DNA of 55,950 nt from Akkermansiaceae bacterium (GCA_903906515.1 CAIVKO010000189.1:1-55950); one strand, 5' to 3'. Shown: positions 44,001 to 53,520, numbered from the stretch's first letter. Numbers and translations: made by a program. Notes: generated by a model not told the origin, from the sequence alone.

Positions 44001-47000
44001 CTGGAGGCCCCGCCGAAGTTCAGTGCAGGCAATGTATTGTTGTAGCCATTGAGGTCTAGAGTGGCGGTTATGCCTGGAGCGTAGCCGCTGAGAGTGACCG
44101 CAGTGGACGGGAGCGCGTTGGTGGCACCAAGTCGCAGAATGCCATTCAGAACAGTCGTGGTGCCCGTATAATTGTTCGTGGCGTTGGAAAGAACCACCGT
44201 GCCAAGTCCTTTTTTGGTTATTCCCGAGGTGGATAATCCGGTGATTTGGCTTGCGATGGTTCCGGCGGTGCCAGAGGCGCTGGTGATAAAACTGTTGGTC
44301 TGCAGTTCGAGTTTGCCGCCGGAGATTGTCACGGAGCCCTCCTCGAATTCCATGCCACTGATCTTTTGCCCCGCGTTTGTTAGCAAGGGGTTGATAGCTG
44401 ACTTCGCATTGAAGGGCAGGGTGATCAAGACGGTGGGGGAGGCGTTGTAGACGTCGGTCCAGTTGCCGGCGGCATTGACCGTCCCGTAGCAGTGTATGGT
44501 GTTGAAGTAGGCCGGTTTTGCCGTGGTGATGACTTGACTGCAGATGCCGGTCACTGACTTTAGAACGATATGCCAATCGCTATCGCTGGCTACACCGAGG
44601 ACAAGACTGTTATTGGTGCTGGTGCTGTAGGTTAGGCTTGTGGTTGAGGTGACGGGACTTGGAACCTTGCTGACGGGAGTGCCGACCGATGCGACGTTGG
44701 AAAGCGACAAGATAGAATAAACGGTGCCCATGTCGCCAGATACATAGACGCGGGGCACGTTGATGATGACATCGCCCGTGGCAGGCAGGGAGTCGCTGAT
44801 GATGTAGGCGATGCCTGTGTAGGAATTGCCGGACGCGTAAGCCCCACAGACGGTCATGGACTGTCCGGCATATGTGGCAGTGAAGCCCGTCGCGTTGATT
44901 GCCGAGACCAAGACCGCCACGCAGTTGCCGCCGTTGAGGGTCCAGCCTGTTTTGGTGACGTTGAAACTTGATGCTTTGGTGTTGCTCGAAGCGGTGAATG
45001 AATTGGTGGTAGTGATGGCGTTGGACCCCCCAACGGTGACCGTGTAGGGTCCTGTGGCGTCAGATCCAGCTGCGAAATTGGCAATCCCACCGGAAACCCA
45101 AGAGGCGGTGGCAGCGGTGCCTGCGGGAGAACTGTTCCAGACGGCGGATGTAGAGGTAGAGTCCCAGTTGCCTGTGGGGCTGGCCCCTCCGGCCCCTGCG
45201 GTGGCACCATTGATATCCCAGTAATTTGCCTGTCCGTCAGTGACCGTTAGAACGGCATTTCCTGTAATCCAAGTCTGTTTAAAGGTAGCTGAACTGGTGG
45301 AACTGCCGTAGGTGCCGGCCGGCAATTGCGCACTATTGATCACGAGTCTGGCGATCGTGTCATTGGCGTTCATTGTGATTTTTATCGCGTTGTTGCCATT
45401 CATGCTCAGAGTGGCGTTGTCAGCCATCGAGTTCTCCGCGTTGATGACGAGCAATGCGGAATTACCACCGCCGCTAAGGGCGTCGAAGGTGAGGTTGCCG
45501 GTGCCGAGTGAGCCGGGTGCGTTGCCTGCAATCGTCACACCGAAATCGACATATGGAGCTCCGACCGAGTAGATTTCATTGAAAGTGTTGGGTGCATTCA
45601 AGTTGGCGACGCAGTTTACTTGACCGTTTCCATAGAAGGTCATGCGGTAAGATCCTGTGATGGGATAGTTGAAACTGGCTTGTGCTCCCGTGCCGGTCGA
45701 GGCTCCCAAGGTGATCGAAGCGTTGCCATTCAGCTTAATGCCTGGGACCAAGGGTGTGTTGCTGTTGCCGAAGCCCATTGACGAGCCCGAGTTCATCGTA
45801 ATGACAGTCTGGCCTGGCGTGCCCATGGCGTTATAAACTTGGAGGGGGCCAGCGCCCGCTCCGAGCGAGAGCGACGAGTTGGAGCCGATGGTCAGGTTGC
45901 CGGTGAAGATCGGGGTGGTGGCAGTGGTGCACTGCACGGCATTTGATGCCGGAATCAGGACATCGACAGGGCCAGATGGTATGATCGCGCTGTTCCAACT
46001 GGTGGTCAAGCTCCAGGTTTCGGTGTTGTACCTAGCTGGGGCGGGTCCAATGAAAGTATAGAGTGGGCAGAGGGTTACCGTGGTGGTGGCAATGGTGGAT
46101 TGTCCGGTATTATCGGTGACGCGCAGGCGAATCGTGTTGGCTCCCAATACCATGCCATAGGTGCTGGTGAGCGTGGCGTAGGGGATGCTGGAATGAGTTG
46201 GACCCGTTAGATTGGCAATGAATCCTAAGTTGTCGTTGCGACTGTCCAGATCCCATTCGTATGTGGTGATGTTTGCCCCGGGCGAGGGAAGGGAGGCGCT
46301 GCCATTGAGGGATAGCGGAACCCCTTGGCTTAAGCGATAGGGACCGCCATGATTTGCCACCGGATTGGACGTTGTGTAGGTAAACTGCACGTCATCGAAA
46401 TGGACAACTCCCAAGCCTCCCGCAAGGCCCTTGGAGAGGAGGCGGATTTCAATTGGAAAGCCTACTAAGTTGGCATGAAGTGTGGCATTATAGAGGTATT
46501 TTAGGGACGCGGTGACGAAGGATCCCGCCGTAGGCGTGCGAGAATTGTCATCTTGGGTAATGACGATGCCATTGACAACCATTTGAATGATGTATCCGTC
46601 GTAGGATTCCAATAGGTTCCTACCTACTTTGACCTTGAGATCATAAGTGGTGTCCGCCTGAAACTGTCCTTCCGCGCCTTGAAGAATTTGCGAGCATCCA
46701 GAATAGGCCGGTACATGGAAGAGCTCTCCTACATTTTGACCTTCTGGCACACCAGACGTATAGAAAGCCGTTGAGGGGTTAAATATGTCAAAGACAATCA
46801 TGCTACGAGTGGCTGACCAACCCATTATATATGCACCCGATACACCTCCATCATTAAGAATTGGATTTTCAAAGCCTGGGTTGACGAGCGTGACGGAACG
46901 TCCCGTCAGGGCCGCAGGGGTCGCGGACGAAACGGCCGAGAAGCCGGTCACGTTCGGCGGTGTGGCCGAGTCGCGTGCCTTGACTCGGTAGCTGTAGGAT

Positions 47001-48556
47001 GTGCCCAATATCAGGTCGCTGTCGGTCCATGTTGGGGTGGATATCCAGCCCGAATCGTGGGCGTTGTTCGTGATGTTTTCAAAATAATACTGCACTGGGG
47101 AGCTGGCGAAGTCCGTAGCGGTTGTGGCCGTCATGCGGATCGAGTTTTCGCTGATCGACACAGGATTGACGGCAAAGGTCATCGAGTTTGGTGATGGCGG
47201 GGTATTATCCGGCGCAACCGTGAAGGTGTTGGTCGCGGAGGTGGTGGTGACAAGCAAGCTATCGGTCACTTGCGCATAGATCGTGTAGTTGCCGTCCACC
47301 AGAGGGCCCAGATTGATTGTGTAGGGCGATGCACTCACCGTCCCGGCCAATACGGCACCACCGCTGTTATAGGTGGTATAGAATTTGACCGTATAGGGCG
47401 GCACGCCGGCGGAGACCGTAGCCGTGGCGGAGGGCGAAGTCCCCGACACGACTTGTGAACCGTTTACCGGTGCGGTGATCGTCACGATGGGAGCTGCAAT
47501 TTGCTCCGTCCCGGCTGCTGCCAGCGTCGGGGTGGTGGTGGCGTATTTGCGCACTCGAACCCAGTCCCAGTAGGCATCATAGGTATAGCCGGTCCAACCA
47601 TTGTCGTATCGTGTCCCCAGCGCGATTTGCTCATTGGACACCGTGTTGGTGATATTGGGCTTATTTTGCCAGACCGCTCCGGTGTCCTGCCGGTACACGT
47701 AGAAGTCCACCGTCGTGCTTTTCGCGGTGATGCGCGCGATCACCGGCAGATTGCACACATTGCCGATGTTCACCCAACTGCTGTTAGATCGGTAATAGTC
47801 GGCACCGGCCTGGTTCAACCAGCCGAAGTTGGTGCTGGCACTGGTGTAGAACCCCAACGCCATGTTTCCGCCGGCAGCCTGGGTGACGGAGCGGTATTTG
47901 GTTTCGAGGATGACGCCGCTGCTAAAAGGAGCCACGCTTCTGATGCGACCGTTGTTGTTCTGTCCGCGAAGTTCGCCGCCGGTGACCGACCAACCCGAGG
48001 CGTTGTCGATGATCCATTTGCTGGTGTCGATGGCTGCCCCGGGGAAGTCGTCAAAGAAGCTGAATGTGTTATCTCCGTTGCTGGCAGAGGTATCCGCGCT
48101 CTTGCTGTAATATGCCAAAATGGATTGAGTGCTGTTCAGGTTGGCATTGACCTTGACCCAGTAAGTTGCGGTCCGGTTAGGCGTGGTGCCCGTGATCGAT
48201 TCGAGCCAGTGGCCGAGGTTCGTGGTGCCGTCGCTGTCGGTGAAACGCACATCGTTCGGGAAGTTCAGGGCGTGGCCTTCCACGTGCAGGTCGTAGCCGG
48301 TAGCGCCACTGGATTCCCCCACCCGCACCTGGATCTGGTAGTCGGTTCCGGCACTGACGCCCGCGTTGATTGGCAGCGACTTCCGATACTGATACCCCGT
48401 AAGCCACTGCGCTTGCGCCGCCCCTGTGAACAGCACCAGTGTGGCGGCAAAGAACAGCAGGGCATGGCTTCGTAGGAATCCGGTCCTGGGGCGTGAAGAG
48501 TGCCCCGGAGCGACCGCGCCGAAAAGGAGGTTTTTGAGTGAGAAACTCATGATCAT
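41093..48556 (-). CDS. Giant secreted protein with autotransporter-associated beta-strand repeats
   Basis: 2487 aa from the ATG at 48556 (a second ATG at 48550 is equally possible). A signal peptide (SHALLFFAATLVLFTGAAQA) is followed by QWLTGYQYRKSLPIN, a DUF2341 domain. A concanavalin-like segment (about 150-345), Ig-like and fibronectin-like segments (355-545), a carbohydrate-binding-like segment starting VTLVNPGFENP (about 555-740) and a PKD-like segment (VANHGGPYRLSQGVPLSLNG) follow. About five PATR units lie roughly at 1440-2040 (VVLSNATNNYTGTTTV; LLLSGSNAYKGATTV; LVLNAENTYSGGTNLV; LTLSGNNNYTGNTVV). Two near-duplicate Ig-like domains then precede a C-terminal module starting SLWAGSETFGSDANGDG. 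No autotransporter beta-barrel is present. Probably a surface or secreted adhesin. Confidence 0.88.
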   Translation of the reverse strand: MIMSFSLKNLLFGAVAPGHSSRPRTGFLRSHALLFFAATLVLFTGAAQAQWLTGYQYRKSLPINAGVSAGTDYQIQVRVGESSGATGYDLHVEGHALNFPNDVRFTDSDGTTNLGHWLESITGTTPNRTATYWVKVNANLNSTQSILAYYSKSADTSASNGDNTFSFFDDFPGAAIDTSKWIIDNASGWSVTGGELRGQNNNGRIRSVAPFSSGVILETKYRSVTQAAGGNMALGFYTSASTNFGWLNQAGADYYRSNSSWVNIGNVCNLPVIARITAKSTTVDFYVYRQDTGAVWQNKPNITNTVSNEQIALGTRYDNGWTGYTYDAYWDWVRVRKYATTTPTLAAAGTEQIAAPIVTITAPVNGSQVVSGTSPSATATVSAGVPPYTVKFYTTYNSGGAVLAGTVSASPYTINLGPLVDGNYTIYAQVTDSLLVTTTSATNTFTVAPDNTPPSPNSMTFAVNPVSISENSIRMTATTATDFASSPVQYYFENITNNAHDSGWISTPTWTDSDLILGTSYSYRVKARDSATPPNVTGFSAVSSATPAALTGRSVTLVNPGFENPILNDGGVSGAYIMGWSATRSMIVFDIFNPSTAFYTSGVPEGQNVGELFHVPAYSGCSQILQGAEGQFQADTTYDLKVKVGRNLLESYDGYIIQMVVNGIVITQDDNSRTPTAGSFVTASLKYLYNATLHANLVGFPIEIRLLSKGLAGGLGVVHFDDVQFTYTTSNPVANHGGPYRLSQGVPLSLNGSASLPSPGANITTYEWDLDSRNDNLGFIANLTGPTHSSIPYATLTSTYGMVLGANTIRLRVTDNTGQSTIATTTVTLCPLYTFIGPAPARYNTETWSLTTSWNSAIIPSGPVDVLIPASNAVQCTTATTPIFTGNLTIGSNSSLSLGAGAGPLQVYNAMGTPGQTVITMNSGSSMGFGNSNTPLVPGIKLNGNASITLGASTGTGAQASFNYPITGSYRMTFYGNGQVNCVANLNAPNTFNEIYSVGAPYVDFGVTIAGNAPGSLGTGNLTFDALSGGGNSALLVINAENSMADNATLSMNGNNAIKITMNANDTIARLVINSAQLPAGTYGSSTSSATFKQTWITGNAVLTVTDGQANYWDINGATAGAGGASPTGNWDSTSTSAVWNSSPAGTAATASWVSGGIANFAAGSDATGPYTVTVGGSNAITTTNSFTASSNTKASSFNVTKTGWTLNGGNCVAVLVSAINATGFTATYAGQSMTVCGAYASGNSYTGIAYIISDSLPATGDVIINVPRVYVSGDMGTVYSILSLSNVASVGTPVSKVPSPVTSTTSLTYSTSTNNSLVLGVASDSDWHIVLKSVTGICSQVITTAKPAYFNTIHCYGTVNAAGNWTDVYNASPTVLITLPFNAKSAINPLLTNAGQKISGMEFEEGSVTISGGKLELQTNSFITSASGTAGTIASQITGLSTSGITKKGLGTVVLSNATNNYTGTTTVLNGILRLGATNALPSTAVTLSGYAPGITATLDLNGYNNTLPALNFGGASSTSGSAITTGAGTLTLSGNIDFTSDNNPLGATLSGNLALVSTNHTFNIDDSSSAANDLTVSAAVSGTGGISKVGFGTLLLSGSNAYKGATTVSSGLLILSGTNNYAATGGITVNNNGAIRFDSANSINGTGKNVMIESGGLAYFGPSFIDDIQTVLNTRINSASTGVVAVDNFSSANFNFSGLDVYLGALNDVTYSGTLSPKTGEYRIGGGSGTITLSGSNALTGSRSLLVGGSVVITNTNNLSGATTISPSGRLQIGTGGTLSLSAITNNGNLIFNHSNTITQGTDFQSPISGIGVVEQSGSGTLVLNAENTYSGGTNLVAGTLKLGHAKAIGTGRLTIYSGTLDTISELTLISNNAIALGGNFSFGGTANLNMGTGNVSTFGNPVITLIGSNKVLTFGGVTTNISGGDQIITVNGTGNTLVLGGLNFSNDTYSSLVALTIGGTGNVSITDTLNDWSFFDDIYDIRLGTLTKTGTGTLTLSGNNNYTGNTVVAGGVLHLASGTQASPIYVNSGGTLGFTLGTTFNEKTITSTEKLTLNDGHKIRIDGTPPTLNYYTLMIADSIVGGAPTLETAIDGYFLEIAGNELRLTKSDITPPILLDIVNDKGAGPIVGPILPGTLVTYTLTFNEDINNETVTSADFENAGTSPITIGNIMEISPGIFTVQVTPTAVDPPGARTLQLRISSTADIRDTANNMLVAPIADDTIIDVAPPSTNWLVSSDIVDDKAGAPVTKDTLITYTLYFSQDINSTTVTSADFVNAATNPSNITIGTITEISPGVFTVQVTPTTLGNLQLSIPTTADIRNPANAMLDVDPAIVDDTTITVADPYSLWAGSETFGSDANGDGIPNGLAWLLGATDVNQDAMALLPKSEVVSGDLYLYFTTLNTTARGTASIKVQYSKDLGILDLWANHQAEVPGSAGISTDTDTGIRFDIRTASGNLIDVEARIPASAAATGKKLFSRVKGVSPLP

Positions 48557-48606
48557 AGCATGGGATGGGGAAAGAGGCGCATAGGACTAATTAAAGAATA
48601 ATGTAG

Positions 48607-48655
48607 GTTATATCTAAAAGCCTTCGAAAGCAAGGAAAGGATGGGGGGGGGGGGG
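48607..48655 (-). promoter_or_regulatory. 13-bp C-tract upstream of a candidate promoter for the giant gene
   Basis: On the minus strand a run of 13 C (G on the plus strand, 48643-48655) lies 10 bp upstream of TTGCTT (48633-48628). TATAAC (48612-48607) follows with a 15-bp spacer. The giant gene starts at 48556, about 50 bp further. The boxes are only moderate matches to consensus. Long C-tracts at this position mediate phase variation in some bacteria, for example Bordetella fimbrial promoters. Confidence 0.5.
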
Positions 48656-48711
48656 ACTGGGGATGGTTCGTTTTTGCTCAGGCCCTGTCGGTCGGTGACG
48701 ACGAAATGCCT

Positions 48712-49419
48712 TCAGCCGCCAGTGCCCAGGAAATCGCGGAAAGAGTGGATTCGGATTTGATTTTCGTTGTTGGGATCGTGGTAGAAGAACACAAGCCCGC
48801 GGTATTGATCCGCCACGGGCCACAAGGTGCTGAAGAAGGGGACGGCCTTGCCATCGAGAGCGTAAAACAACTCGACGTAGGTGAGGCGACCGTTTTCTTC
48901 GAGTTTGGGTTTGATGATGGTGTGGGCACCGGGTTTGAGAGCGAAGGGTTGGTGTCCGATCTTGCCGCCAACGCTCACCTTTGCGGCGTTCACAAACAGG
49001 AGTTTGCCGCCACCAAAGTCCTTCATGTCACTGGAAATGGAGCGAACCTCGAATCCATCGGACATGGCCGCACCCTTGCGAAGAAGAAGGACGAGTTGCT
49101 TGGGCACTGCAACCGGTTTTCCTTGTCCGTAGATTTTGAAGATTGGTTTTTTCTGCACCTCATCCATGACCGTTTTACCGAAGACCAGCGACGCCATGGG
49201 GGGAACGCGGAGGGTTTCGGAAAATTCGTTAGAAGGTACATTGAGTGTCACGGTCTTGCCCTCTCCAATCAGTAACTCGACCTCAAGCGGCTCGATCACC
49301 ATCGGAAAAGTGATGAACTGCAAGCGCATGGTCTCTTGTTCCTGCGCGGAGCAAGGGAGGATGGAAAAACCGAGGATGGTGGCGAGAGCCACACGAATGA
49401 TGGAATGCGGAGCGATCAT
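48712..49419 (-). CDS. Secreted protein of unknown function
   Basis: 235 aa. Signal peptide MIAPHSIIRVALATILGFSI, likely cleaved after CSAQ. The mature part is beta-rich (LQFITFPMVIEPLEVELLIG; GKTVTLNVPSNEFSETLRVP; FEVRSISSDMKDFGGGKLLF) and ends with a short region EIxIRIHSFRDFLG-like. It follows the Verru_Chthon protein A gene by 43 bp and precedes the giant gene by 155 bp. Proteins of this type recur next to Verru_Chthon genes (recalled), so a role in the same surface system is inferred. No named family. Confidence 0.75.
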   Translation of the reverse strand: MIAPHSIIRVALATILGFSILPCSAQEQETMRLQFITFPMVIEPLEVELLIGEGKTVTLNVPSNEFSETLRVPPMASLVFGKTVMDEVQKKPIFKIYGQGKPVAVPKQLVLLLRKGAAMSDGFEVRSISSDMKDFGGGKLLFVNAAKVSVGGKIGHQPFALKPGAHTIIKPKLEENGRLTYVELFYALDGKAVPFFSTLWPVADQYRGLVFFYHDPNNENQIRIHSFRDFLGTGG

Positions 49420-49462
49420 GATGTTAAAAATAAGGCTGAACCGGATTGATTGTCACACCCCG

Positions 49463-52400
49463 TCACACTTCCTTTGAATTGAGCCAGCGAAAACTGATGA
49501 GTTGCAGTTTGCGTCCGAAGATTTTGTTGGATTGGGACGTGAGGACCGCTTGTTTCACCTGCGGTTCATCCGTCGTATCGACGTATTCCGGGGTTCGTTG
49601 GACGACCGCTTCGCACCAAGCGCGGGCCTGCACCTTGCCATTGGCGTCGAGCGAATCCCCATAGGAGCGAATGACAAAAGTGTCACCACGTGGAGTGAGT
49701 TGCTCGGCCAGGCCACGGAGGATATCGGCTTGATCGATGTAGGCCGCGCTACCGTAAGCGATGGGGCCTTGGGCGGCCAGCGGGAAGGCTGGAATCATGG
49801 AGGCGAGTTCGGCAGCCGAGAACTTGCGCTTACTGCCAACTTCCCAGAAGGGTTTGTTGATGGACACCGCAGGATAATCATCCAAGGCGGATTGCAGGGC
49901 TCCCTTCACGGCAAGCGTGAGATTGTCGGGATCGAGCCGGCGGTTCACGAATTCCGAGAGTGAGAGGAAGGGGCCGCGCAGTTTGACCTGTTTGACCATG
50001 GCGACGGCGAGTTCATCGATTTCAGTGTCGGTGAGTTCGCGCCAACTGGTCCATTGGTTGGCGTCACGCGGGCTCGTGGGACTGCCGGAATACGGTGTGC
50101 CGCCAGTCAGTCCCATTTGTCCCACGGGAGTGCCGGAAGTGGTGGCAAGTGAGGGATCGTTGCCAGCCATTGCGGCAGCGCTGCTCAGATAGGCAACGGG
50201 TTTGCCCTTGAGGCTGGAGAAAAAGATTCTCCAGGCATCCACCGAAGTGGAGTTGATGTTGAATGCGCCTTGGACCATCAGGTTGGCGGCGATTTTATCG
50301 GCAAGACCATCGGTGAATATATCCTTTAGAGCGAACAAAGCGGTCAATTTGGAATTATCGAGGTTTGCCGTGTAGGGTTTGATGCGGCGGTTGGGAAGGG
50401 GCTTGGATGCGACTCCGGCCGCGGGGAAGAAGAACTCGTTTGCGACATCCAGCGCTTCCCGGCCGGTGGAGTTGAATACTTTCACAGGACCCCGTTGCGG
50501 GGTGATGGAGGAGAAGAAAAAATCATCCCAAATCGCTTTGTTCGCGAGGTAGGAATGGTCTGCGAAGGTCTCCTTGAAGGCGCCATCCGGTAGGTTGAAT
50601 GTGCGGCTCAAGGTGGTGTATGTTTTGTCAGCCGGAATCTGGGGATGGGCGTAGGAATTGCCGATCGCCTGCAAGGTGTAGGGGCGGAGTCCGCCATAGC
50701 CGATCGCGCGGTTCATGGTCCTTTTTCGGGGCGCGTCTGTCGCGCTCATTAGCGAGTAAGGCATTGACTGTTGGTCGCTGATGCTCCAGCCCCCGAGACG
50801 GGCATGGCTGAGAGCGGCGATCGAGATGGTCGGGATGACGGGGATTTCCTGCTGGATGATGTGGGTAGTTCCGGATTCCGGAGTGTAACCACCACCCCAG
50901 TAGCTTGAGCCTGTGGGTGTCACTTGAATAGGAGCCTCATACACGTCATTGAGCAAGTCCACGGACCAGTTCCATCCGAAGTTGTAGAGGTCATTTCCGG
51001 TGTTGTTATCCAAGATGGGTGATGAGCTCATGGTGCTGGAATGGAGGAAGGGACGGCTGGCAAATTTGCGGCCGCCGGCAAAACCCGCGTTGGAAACTTC
51101 GCTGGTTTCCGTTCCCGCCATGACGCCGAAGTGCATGAAGGGCCATCCTGCTTGCGTGGAGGAGCGGGCAATGATGGAGGAACCGCTGCGCCATGCGGAG
51201 AGCAAACTGGTCGCTCCGTTGGTCATGCCTTTAATGAAAAGCGGCTGATAGAAGGCGGTGCCGGCCCCTCCACGCATATTGACAACAGTGCTGTAGCGGT
51301 CCCAGTCGCCTTGATAAGGACTGTATTGGCCCGGATCATCGTAGCTCTGATAGAAAGATGAATTGTTATTCCAACCAATTCCGCTTCCGTTGCCGGAGCC
51401 GACATCGATCTGGAGCTTGTCCGTGTTTTTGAAGCGCAGGCGGCCATTCACGACGTGCCTTACGTCGGTCGAGCCGGATCCAATTGGATTAGGGCCATTG
51501 TTCGCGTTGGCCGTCGTGGAAATGTTCGTCTGAATGAAGGATTCGGGCTCCCAGCCGGGTTTCACCTCAAAACCGACAAACCATGTGTCGGTTTTAAAGA
51601 AGTAGTTGTTATTCCAAGCAGTCCAATGACCGTTGTAACCATACTTCGATTTGAGGGCCGACAGATCGCCGCTGAAGGGGAGTGAGCAGGTTTTGACTTC
51701 TCCCGGCTCCAGGTTGATCGGCTGGACGCCTGCCCAGTAGAGGCTGATACATGGGTTGCCTCCAGTCATCTGTCCAATGCTGGTGTAGTCCGTGATGTTG
51801 TCGCCGCTGGTTTTATGGAACTTAATTTGAATTGGGCTGTCATTGAACGACAGCATTTGAGCTCCGATATTCGGGATCTTGTTCATTTGAAACATGATCG
51901 GGAGGTTGGTCGGATTCCAAAATGTGATCGAGGGGGTGATACCAATCAAAAGCTCATACGTGTTGGGGGTGGGATTGGTCCGGTCCGCAGGAATCTCAGG
52001 AACGATTTTTTTTGAGAACAGGCTCAATAGAAACTGCATTTTGATGATCTTCGGCTGACGGTAGATAGCCGTGTATTCACGCCGATAAATTGGGTCGTCC
52101 CCGATCGTTCCGTAGTTCGTGGACAGCAAATGCATGCCATTGATGCCGCCTTGCGCGGAAGGCGAGTATTGCACGCCGCGTTTGTTGCCGGTTCGGTCTG
52201 AATCCACAGCAGTGGCTTGGGGTGAGACGGCATCGTAGAGCTGATAGAAGGCGGCCAGGTCCTCGATGGGCACGCATTCCTGGGGCACGGTTGTGCCGCC
52301 GCCAGAGACGCTTTGGGCCCATGCGTCCTTAGTATTGAAACGGTAGAGGCTGTGTAAGTCAAGTTTCGGCTTCTCAGTCGTCAGCTTGATGGGGACGATT

Positions 52401-53413
52401 TTCTGTTCTAACAAGGTGGAGAGATCGCGCTTGAGGCCGCCTTCGCGCACGTCAGCGAGAACTCCGTTGGAAAACGGGGTGACGCTGTGGAAGTTTTGTT
52501 GTTCCGGTTGGTTGGTGGCCCCAGAGACAAGATGGAGGGAAGCAAGAGAAGGCAGCTTGGAGAGTTCTTTGTCGTCCGTCATGCTTTCCAGTCCGACCAC
52601 GCGTTTGGTGCCGGTGGAGCCCGGGGCTTGAGAGCGGGCGATTTTGTCTGCGTTGCTGGTCGCGGGGCTGGTGTTGTAGGAATCGTCCATGATGCGGGCC
52701 TTCTGGCTCTCGTCGCCGACCCACCAACCGTATCGGCCGGAGGTATTTCCGGTGCTTGGGTCTTGGACCTTCATCAAGCGCGCATTGACGTAGTCAGTTG
52801 TGGATGCAGTGGTGCCGAGCGAGCCTTTGCTGACGAGTTGCACCGCCGTGGCGGTTTTGCTTGGCATCAACTCGCCCGTGAGACTCAGATCGCGGGCGGT
52901 GAGGACCGGGTTCCCTACGATAAGATCCTCCGGATTGAGGGAAAGTAACCATGAGCGGAAGTGGTCTTTTCGGTTAGTCTGGTAAGTAGGAGCCATCCCG
53001 GGGCTGGTGGGGAGATTGTCTTCGATGGTGCTGTGATCGCTTTTCTGATCGGCACCGGAGGTATTCGGCCCGGCCTGCCACGAATCCCAGACCCCAGTCC
53101 AATGCGGGTTGACGACTTTGGTTGAGTCAGGATCGATAATTGCGCCGGAAGCCGACACCCGTTGGTCCGGTCCCATTTGTTTTTGGAGTTCGCCGATGGC
53201 GATCATCAGCGCCATGCGGGCGTTTGTCTGGGCCTGGGCCATGGCCGCAGCTTGGGAAGAACTGCGTAAAGACACCGATGAAAGACTCAGCAAACCTACC
53301 GCGAGGATGGTCAGGAGGACCATGAGCGCTAGGGTGATGACCAAGGTGAAGCCCCGTTTTCCCGATTTGAAGGAGGAACTATCATCTGGCACTGAATTCT
53401 TTGGTGATTTCAT
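49463..53413 (-). CDS. Verru_Chthon cassette protein A
   Basis: 1316 aa from the ATG at 53413 (MKSPKNS...). A type IV pilin-like leader: SGKRGFTLVITLALMVLLTI, followed by a long hydrophobic helix ending LSLSSVSLRSSSQ, then AQTNARMALMIAIGELQKQM, the PilX-like segment typical of this family. The rest is a long extracellular part ending with the family C-terminus (ILRGLAEQLTPRGDTFVIRS; RAWCEAVVQRTPEYVD; LISFRWLNSKEV). Matches TIGR02600-type proteins known from Verrucomicrobium and Chthoniobacter. The usual companions B, C and D are not adjacent. Probably inserted in the inner membrane and assembled by type II/IV secretion-like machinery. Confidence 0.9.
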   Translation of the reverse strand: MKSPKNSVPDDSSSFKSGKRGFTLVITLALMVLLTILAVGLLSLSSVSLRSSSQAAAMAQAQTNARMALMIAIGELQKQMGPDQRVSASGAIIDPDSTKVVNPHWTGVWDSWQAGPNTSGADQKSDHSTIEDNLPTSPGMAPTYQTNRKDHFRSWLLSLNPEDLIVGNPVLTARDLSLTGELMPSKTATAVQLVSKGSLGTTASTTDYVNARLMKVQDPSTGNTSGRYGWWVGDESQKARIMDDSYNTSPATSNADKIARSQAPGSTGTKRVVGLESMTDDKELSKLPSLASLHLVSGATNQPEQQNFHSVTPFSNGVLADVREGGLKRDLSTLLEQKIVPIKLTTEKPKLDLHSLYRFNTKDAWAQSVSGGGTTVPQECVPIEDLAAFYQLYDAVSPQATAVDSDRTGNKRGVQYSPSAQGGINGMHLLSTNYGTIGDDPIYRREYTAIYRQPKIIKMQFLLSLFSKKIVPEIPADRTNPTPNTYELLIGITPSITFWNPTNLPIMFQMNKIPNIGAQMLSFNDSPIQIKFHKTSGDNITDYTSIGQMTGGNPCISLYWAGVQPINLEPGEVKTCSLPFSGDLSALKSKYGYNGHWTAWNNNYFFKTDTWFVGFEVKPGWEPESFIQTNISTTANANNGPNPIGSGSTDVRHVVNGRLRFKNTDKLQIDVGSGNGSGIGWNNNSSFYQSYDDPGQYSPYQGDWDRYSTVVNMRGGAGTAFYQPLFIKGMTNGATSLLSAWRSGSSIIARSSTQAGWPFMHFGVMAGTETSEVSNAGFAGGRKFASRPFLHSSTMSSSPILDNNTGNDLYNFGWNWSVDLLNDVYEAPIQVTPTGSSYWGGGYTPESGTTHIIQQEIPVIPTISIAALSHARLGGWSISDQQSMPYSLMSATDAPRKRTMNRAIGYGGLRPYTLQAIGNSYAHPQIPADKTYTTLSRTFNLPDGAFKETFADHSYLANKAIWDDFFFSSITPQRGPVKVFNSTGREALDVANEFFFPAAGVASKPLPNRRIKPYTANLDNSKLTALFALKDIFTDGLADKIAANLMVQGAFNINSTSVDAWRIFFSSLKGKPVAYLSSAAAMAGNDPSLATTSGTPVGQMGLTGGTPYSGSPTSPRDANQWTSWRELTDTEIDELAVAMVKQVKLRGPFLSLSEFVNRRLDPDNLTLAVKGALQSALDDYPAVSINKPFWEVGSKRKFSAAELASMIPAFPLAAQGPIAYGSAAYIDQADILRGLAEQLTPRGDTFVIRSYGDSLDANGKVQARAWCEAVVQRTPEYVDTTDEPQVKQAVLTSQSNKIFGRKLQLISFRWLNSKEV

Positions 53414-53520
53414 GTCTGAAAGAAGGCGTGAGGAATTACAATGTATATTGAATCGCAGTCGGATGATTCGCAAATTATATTTTCAAAGTATCCTTTCCCT
53501 TATTTGGATAAGTTTGAGTG

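Noticed and set aside
47501-48475. 324-codon plus-strand open frame
   Set aside because: It is antisense to the N-terminal part of the giant gene, with no recognisable domain; the minus-strand frame has a signal peptide and DUF2341.
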